Translations under genes and position numbers: made by a program
In this document: positions 59,262 to 64,000 of the stretch, in pieces
Numbering within the stretch: the stretch's first letter is position 1
Layout: each line of letters opens with the position of its first letter
DNA from: Bacteroides bouchesdurhonensis
Lineage (GTDB): Bacteria > Bacteroidota > Bacteroidia > Bacteroidales > Bacteroidaceae
NCBI RefSeq assembly: GCF_900155865.1
Contig: NZ_LT707006.1
Location: forward strand, 3,698,577-3,762,576
Reading direction: 5' to 3'
DNA: 64,000 nt
The notes under the pieces: model-generated
Databases searched by the model: none
Seen by the model: the letters and a program-made list of their open reading frames with translations, nothing else
What the model was told of the DNA's origin: nothing

Positions 59262-60353
59262 TTAAGGCTTAATTAAAGATTCTAGATTATTATTCTGCAA
59301 TAATCCATATCCATTTTTCATATTCTTTCTACGTTCGCGAATTTTTTCCAGTGTCCTCAGATTACCAATAGAAGGCAAGTCATGTGTTTGAGCATCTTCC
59401 AAGAAAGTCCAGGCATATTCCGAAGCAATGGCAGAATCACGCATAGACGGCAATCGAGGATTACGTATTCCTGTTTCTATAGAATCTGCAAATAAATCAC
59501 ATAAAGCATCGATATTTTTCCCACCAAAGGGTTTCTCCAAATGAATAGTCTCATGAACCCCATGAAGATCAACTTTTGCCATTTGAAAATCATGAGTCAT
59601 ATGAGCAATACCTTTTGTTCCGATGATATCCACATATGAATTATGGGTTTGATCTTTAGACAACTGCCCATATACAAATCCTTGTGTGATATCAAAAACT
59701 ACTCCATTCTGAAAAGTACCATGACACTGTACCCACCAAGGATCTTTATAATTCCACATATTGATACCTTGAGCATGCCATGTTTTATAATCACAACCAG
59801 CATACCAGCGAGCGATGTCTACATAATGCATACCACAATCGTGGAAAGCGGGACCTTCATACTCATGTCCCTCACCCGGTGCTAATCCGGGAGTCATGTG
59901 GCAAATACGCAAAATTGCTAATTCACCGATTTCACCTCTATCTATAAATTGTTTGATTTCCCGATGATACCAGGAATTTCGAAGATATAAATTAACGGTA
60001 GAAAGGCGGTCAGTATTTTCTGTAAGTTCTACCACTTCCCATTCTCTATCAACCGTGTCTGCAACTGGTTTCTCTGAAATAATGTGTTTTCCGCTACGAA
60101 TAGCACGTTCAATCTGTTTCTTACGAGAATCTGCTAATGCAAAAAGTCCAACTACTTGCACACTTTCATCATCAAATATAACTTGTTCATCAGCTACAAC
60201 TTTAGATTCCGGTGAGAGTACTTTAGCTAGTTCACGGGAGTCAGCACTTACATCACAAATGTACGCAATTTCCCATCGGCCACTCTTTTGCATCTCTTCT
60301 AAATAAAATCGTCCCATGCGACCGAAACCGATCAGTCCAACTTTAATTTTCAT
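59262..60353 (-). CDS. Gfo/Idh/MocA oxidoreductase without signal peptide
   Basis: A 363-residue inositol-2-dehydrogenase-like protein: Rossmann motif VGLIGFGRMGRFY, HIISEKPVADT in the family EKP position, and FHDCGMHYVDIARW in the active site. With no export signal it should act in the cytoplasm, plausibly interconverting a keto-sugar imported from the periplasmic steps. It is the first gene of the cluster. A minus-strand TACATTTG about 150 bases upstream is the probable promoter element. Confidence 0.88.
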   Translation of the reverse strand: MKIKVGLIGFGRMGRFYLEEMQKSGRWEIAYICDVSADSRELAKVLSPESKVVADEQVIFDDESVQVVGLFALADSRKKQIERAIRSGKHIISEKPVADTVDREWEVVELTENTDRLSTVNLYLRNSWYHREIKQFIDRGEIGELAILRICHMTPGLAPGEGHEYEGPAFHDCGMHYVDIARWYAGCDYKTWHAQGINMWNYKDPWWVQCHGTFQNGVVFDITQGFVYGQLSKDQTHNSYVDIIGTKGIAHMTHDFQMAKVDLHGVHETIHLEKPFGGKNIDALCDLFADSIETGIRNPRLPSMRDSAIASEYAWTFLEDAQTHDLPSIGNLRTLEKIRERRKNMKNGYGLLQNNNLESLIKP

Positions 60354-60749
60354 ATTATTTCTGTTTAGTTATTCAAAGTATTATATATAATAAGGTATAA
60401 AGTTCAATATTAAATTTCCAGACATTCCTGAAAACATGTGGTCATTTTTAAATATCTTAGCAAGTTCGTGTTTCATATTTCCATGCCTATTAGTAGCTAC
60501 GCAACAAATGTACGGCAATTGGCAAGAAAATGGAAGCATACTTATATAAATAAATATAAAAATAACACAAAAAAGCATTAGTGCCTTATTATTATTACTG
60601 AAATGAAACCATTTGCTTAATATTTAATAAAAAGCAGACTATTTCTTTATATTACCAACTCCTGATTTTAATCAATCAACAACCTAAGTTCAGCCCAAAG
60701 TACAATTTACAATTAAAAGACTCCAAGACTTAAAAGTATTTAATGCCCA
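60354..60749 (-). promoter_or_regulatory. Long upstream region of the sugar cluster
   Basis: TACATTTG on the minus strand (60505-60512) predicts a leader near 150 bases, with no strong hairpin seen in it. The rest, up to the FKBP stop codon, is A/T-rich and has no recognisable gene or clear terminator. Confidence 0.45.
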
Positions 60750-61151
60750 TCAAGCAATTCCCAACAATTCAACCTCAAATATCAATGTTGAAAAAGCGGG
60801 AATCGGACCTGAAGCACGCGAACCATATCCCATCGTATACGGAATATAAATAACCCATTTATCCCCTATGTGCATTTGCTGAAGAGCTAATTGCCAGCCT
60901 TCTATCACATCACTAAGACGAAAAGCCTCCGGACAACCACGTTCATAAGAATTATCAAATTCTCTACCATTTATCAAACTGCCTTTATAATGTACTGTTA
61001 CAATATTACGTACATTAGGTGAAATATTTGCCGTACTACTCTCCAATACTTTATAATATATATTACACGACAATGAACAAATACCTTCTTGCCGGGAAAG
61101 TTCACTAATAAACTGTAGATTCTTTTCTTTATACTCTTCTTTTCTTCCCAT
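60750..61151 (-). CDS. FKBP-type peptidyl-prolyl isomerase
   Basis: About 133 residues from MGRKEEYKEK; an upstream in-frame ATG lies before the predicted TATTTTTG promoter (61171-61178) and is rejected. The FKBP domain has VTVHYKGSLINGREFDNSY, GWQLALQQMHIGDKW, YIPYTMGYGSRASGPIPAFSTLIFEVELL, all conserved ligand-pocket segments. It has no signal peptide, so it is probably cytoplasmic and assists folding by proline isomerisation. It is divergent from the alpha-2-macroglobulin gene. Confidence 0.9.
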   Translation of the reverse strand: MGRKEEYKEKNLQFISELSRQEGICSLSCNIYYKVLESSTANISPNVRNIVTVHYKGSLINGREFDNSYERGCPEAFRLSDVIEGWQLALQQMHIGDKWVIYIPYTMGYGSRASGPIPAFSTLIFEVELLGIA

Positions 61152-61201
61152 TACAAAATTTATTTTTATACAAAAATAAGAAGAAACTTCCATAAAATCT
61201 G

Positions 61202-61209
61202 TATATTTG
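61202..61209 (+). promoter_or_regulatory. -7 promoter element of the alpha-2-macroglobulin gene
   Basis: TATATTTG fits TAnnTTTG and lies 28 bases before the start codon. Confidence 0.55.
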
Positions 61210-61237
61210 CTTATTGAATCTTAAAAACACCTTCGTT

Positions 61238-64000
61238 ATGGAACTAACCAGAACTAGATGCAGCAAAGCTGCCGGACTATTCTTTCTTATTTCGATAATT
61301 TTAGTCCTATCTTCATGCTCAAGCAGCAGTCAGAAGGACATTATACCTTCCGCTGAGTATGCTCCATATGTGAATGCATATATAGGAGGAGTAATTTCAC
61401 AAAATTCTACCATACGAATTGAACTAGCCCAAGACCAGCCAATGGTAGATCTTAACAACGAGTTAAAAGATGATCCTTTTCATTTTTCTCCTTCCATAAA
61501 AGGAAAAGCATATTGGATTAATAATAATACCATTGAATTCGTTCCCGAAGAAGGGGGCTTAAAACCCGGAGAATTTTACGAAGGAATATTTGAATTAGGA
61601 AACTTTGTAGAAGTGGATAAACGCTTGAAAAAATTCAATTTTTCATTCCGGGTACAAGAACGCAACTTTACTTTACATACAGAACCAATAACGATCACCG
61701 CTACTCAACCGGATGTAGTCACCGTAAATGGAACGATCCGTTTCAGTGACGCTATAAAAAAAGAAGAAGTTAATAAAATGCTGACTATCGGCAATGGTGG
61801 AAATACTCCTATTGAAATAACTGCAACAGATAATCCTACCCGCTACGAATTTGTCATTAGCCAGATTCCAAGAAAACAAGAAGAGTATCAGTTAAAAATA
61901 ACAGCCAATGGAAAAGTAGCCGACATAGACCGGATACAAGAAGAAGAGATATTAATTCCCGCCAAAGGTAACTTCCGTTTTCTTTCTGCTAAGCGTATTG
62001 ACCAACCGGAAAATGGAATTGAAGTTATTTTCTCCGATCCCGTTTCTAATACACAAGACTTAAAAGGGTTAATTGAAGTACCGGAGGTCTCATCTTCCAT
62101 TTCGCAGATTAAAGACAATAAAGTCTTTATATATTTCGACACCAATCAACTAAATCAACTAACTTTAAAAATTCATGAAGGAGTAAAAAGCAGTCAGGGA
62201 AAGACATTAAATACATCTCAATCGATCTCATTCAGCGAACAGAATCTAAAACCACAGGTAGAAATGAGTACTTCTGCTGCTATCCTACCCGATTCCAAAA
62301 GTCTAATTATTCCATTCCGTGCTGTAAATCTATACGCAGTAGACATTAACATTATTCGCATTTTTGAAAATAATGTATTAATGTTCATGCAGACGAATTC
62401 GCTTTCGTCAGCTAATGAATTACGCCGTTCAGGAAGATTGGTCTACAAAAAAACACTATGGCTCGCTAAAGACTCTTCAAAAGACGTTCATCGTTGGGAA
62501 GACTATTCCATTGATCTTGCCGGACTAATTCGACAAGAACCGGGAGCTATTTACCGAGTTATTCTTTCTTTCCGTCAAGAGTATTCAGCTTATCCTTGTG
62601 GAGGAGAAAACAAAGAATTACAGTTTACAAACAATGATGCAGCAAACGATTTGACTAGAATCAGTAGCGAAACATTGTCCGACGAAGAAGAAGCCGTTTG
62701 GGATACTCCGGAGGCATATTACTATTATAATGGCAGTGTACCTATGGATTGGAGTCAATATAAATGGAATGAGCGTGATAATCCCTGTCATCCTTCTTAT
62801 TATATGTCATCTGACCGGGCAGCTAGTTGTAACGTTTTCGCTTCCAACTTAGGAATGATTGTGAAAAAGAATTCACTCAATAAATTATGGATTACTGTAA
62901 ACAACATATTAGACACCAACCCCATCGAGAAAGCGCAAGTAACCATATACAACTTCCAATTACAGCCAATAGGAAAAGGAGAAACAAACGGGGAAGGATT
63001 CGTAGAAATCTCTCCGAAAGGAGTACCTTTTATTGCTGTTGCAGAATTTGATAAGCAAAAGGCATACGTCCGCGTTGTAGATGGAGAAGAACAATCCGTC
63101 AGTCGTTTTGACGTAGGAGGCAAAGATATTCAAAAAGGATTAAAAGGATTTATATATGGCGAAAGAGGAGTATGGCGACCAGGGGATACGCTTCACATCT
63201 CCTTTATTCTGGAAGATCGTGAAAAAAGAATCCCTGACAGACATCCTGTAGCATTGGAAATCTACAATCCCAAAGGACAGTTTTACACTAAAATGGTTTC
63301 AACTAAAGGTATGAATGGTTTTTATACATTTGATGTACCGACACAAACAAGTGATCCGACAGGAAGATGGAATGCGTATGTCAAAGTGGGAGGAACTGCC
63401 TTTCACAAGAGCCTGTTGATTGAAACCGTAAAGCCCAACCGATTAAAGATCGACCTGTCTATGCCTACCATTTTGCAAGCTACCTATAAGGAAGTTTATG
63501 CAATTCTTACCTCTGCATGGCTAACTGGTGCTAAGGCGTCCCAGCTAAAAACCAAAGTTGAAATGACCTTATCTAAGGTTAATACTCAATTCAAGAATTA
63601 CAACCAGTATATTTTTAATAATCCAGCAACAGATTTTACGACAATGAAATCTGATGTATTCAGCGGTGTACTGGACGAGAAAGGAATGGTAGGATTCACT
63701 ATAAATCTTCCGGCAGCAACTCAAGCACCAGGTATGTTGAATGCCACCTTCATCGCTCGTGTTTTCGAACCAGGAGGAGACGCAAGTATTTACACACATA
63801 GCGTTCCATTTTCCCCATTTGACTCATATGTAGGAATTAATCTTAACCAGCCTAAAGGGAAATATATCGAAACAGATAAAGACCATATATTCGATATTGT
63901 AACTGTTGATGAACAAGGACAGTTAGTAGATCGTTCCAATCTGGAATATAAAATATATCGAATCGATTGGAGTTGGTGGTGGGATAATAGTGAAGCATCA
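61238..64000 (+). CDS. Alpha-2-macroglobulin family lipoprotein, 5' part
   Basis: An open frame of 921 codons running off the window. The start MELTRTRCSKAAG leads to a lipobox LSSC (Cys27). The protein continues with serial beta-sandwich (MG) domains; the MG signature GERGVWRPGDTLHISF is near residue 645, and the last residues read YRIDWSWWWDNSEA, typical of bacterial macroglobulins. Full-length relatives have around 1850 residues. They are thought to trap proteases at the outer membrane; whether this one has a thioester cannot be seen because that region lies beyond the window. Confidence 0.88.
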   Translation, partial: MELTRTRCSKAAGLFFLISIILVLSSCSSSSQKDIIPSAEYAPYVNAYIGGVISQNSTIRIELAQDQPMVDLNNELKDDPFHFSPSIKGKAYWINNNTIEFVPEEGGLKPGEFYEGIFELGNFVEVDKRLKKFNFSFRVQERNFTLHTEPITITATQPDVVTVNGTIRFSDAIKKEEVNKMLTIGNGGNTPIEITATDNPTRYEFVISQIPRKQEEYQLKITANGKVADIDRIQEEEILIPAKGNFRFLSAKRIDQPENGIEVIFSDPVSNTQDLKGLIEVPEVSSSISQIKDNKVFIYFDTNQLNQLTLKIHEGVKSSQGKTLNTSQSISFSEQNLKPQVEMSTSAAILPDSKSLIIPFRAVNLYAVDINIIRIFENNVLMFMQTNSLSSANELRRSGRLVYKKTLWLAKDSSKDVHRWEDYSIDLAGLIRQEPGAIYRVILSFRQEYSAYPCGGENKELQFTNNDAANDLTRISSETLSDEEEAVWDTPEAYYYYNGSVPMDWSQYKWNERDNPCHPSYYMSSDRAASCNVFASNLGMIVKKNSLNKLWITVNNILDTNPIEKAQVTIYNFQLQPIGKGETNGEGFVEISPKGVPFIAVAEFDKQKAYVRVVDGEEQSVSRFDVGGKDIQKGLKGFIYGERGVWRPGDTLHISFILEDREKRIPDRHPVALEIYNPKGQFYTKMVSTKGMNGFYTFDVPTQTSDPTGRWNAYVKVGGTAFHKSLLIETVKPNRLKIDLSMPTILQATYKEVYAILTSAWLTGAKASQLKTKVEMTLSKVNTQFKNYNQYIFNNPATDFTTMKSDVFSGVLDEKGMVGFTINLPAATQAPGMLNATFIARVFEPGGDASIYTHSVPFSPFDSYVGINLNQPKGKYIETDKDHIFDIVTVDEQGQLVDRSNLEYKIYRIDWSWWWDNSEAS

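Overview
The window looks like a chromosome segment of a gut Bacteroides species. Evidence: the Bacteroidetes promoter signature (-7 TAnnTTTG, sometimes with TTTG about 20 bp upstream) precedes many genes; typical families are present (NigD-like, fimbrillin-like, DUF4369 and DUF1080 proteins, S46 peptidases, anaerobic sulfatase maturase, split MetH); and lipoprotein signals are abundant. The sulfatase maturase closely resembles, from memory, B. thetaiotaomicron ChuR. I saw no rRNA, tRNA or CRISPR array.

Layout. 1-6.7 kb: end of an XRE regulator, a transglutaminase-like lipoprotein, a DPM-type glycosyltransferase overlapping pyrC, a 22-bp-period repeat array, the free-standing activation domain of methionine synthase, and a membrane phosphoesterase. 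6.7-15 kb: sbcCD, a secreted Gfo/Idh/MocA protein, an AAA ATPase, an acyltransferase and a DUF4369 lipoprotein. 15-26 kb: anSME, a zero-gap pair of S46 dipeptidyl peptidases (one DPP7-like, one DPP11-like), two thioredoxins, a nitroreductase, reverse rubrerythrin, a Fur/PerR regulator and nadE. 26-31 kb: hisGDCB behind a complete histidine attenuator with a His5 leader peptide, and a decayed IS5-type element beside the promoter. 31-42 kb: thioesterase, fimbrillin-like protein, DUF2490 barrel, DsbD, Dabb protein, udk-mltF, and an SSS symporter with a 41-residue accessory gene. 42-50 kb: nitroreductase, metH without its reactivation domain, smpB, Yip1 and NigD genes, a DMP19-like protein, HsmA-like protein, and a highly translated IscU-like/GGGtGRT pair. 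50-55 kb: accessory stretch with a riboswitch-like structured RNA, two paralogous mini-HTH genes, an InlB-repeat lipoprotein, and a 7TM-AraC regulator behind a second terminator-bearing leader. 55-60.4 kb: a periplasmic sugar-oxidation cluster (two Gfo/Idh/MocA proteins, two DUF1080 proteins, one TIM-barrel isomerase). 60.7-64 kb: an FKBP isomerase and the start of an alpha-2-macroglobulin.

How the parts fit together. The two halves of methionine synthase lie about 37 kb apart and should work as one enzyme. The his operon appears controlled by classic ribosome-mediated attenuation. Rubrerythrin and the Fur/PerR gene form an oxidative-stress unit. The DUF1080 cluster probably oxidises and cleaves glycosides outside the cytoplasm. 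The least explained items are the structured RNA at 50.25-50.40 kb, the AraC leader at 52.8 kb, and two post-stop-codon arrays that share a 22-bp architecture but use different words.
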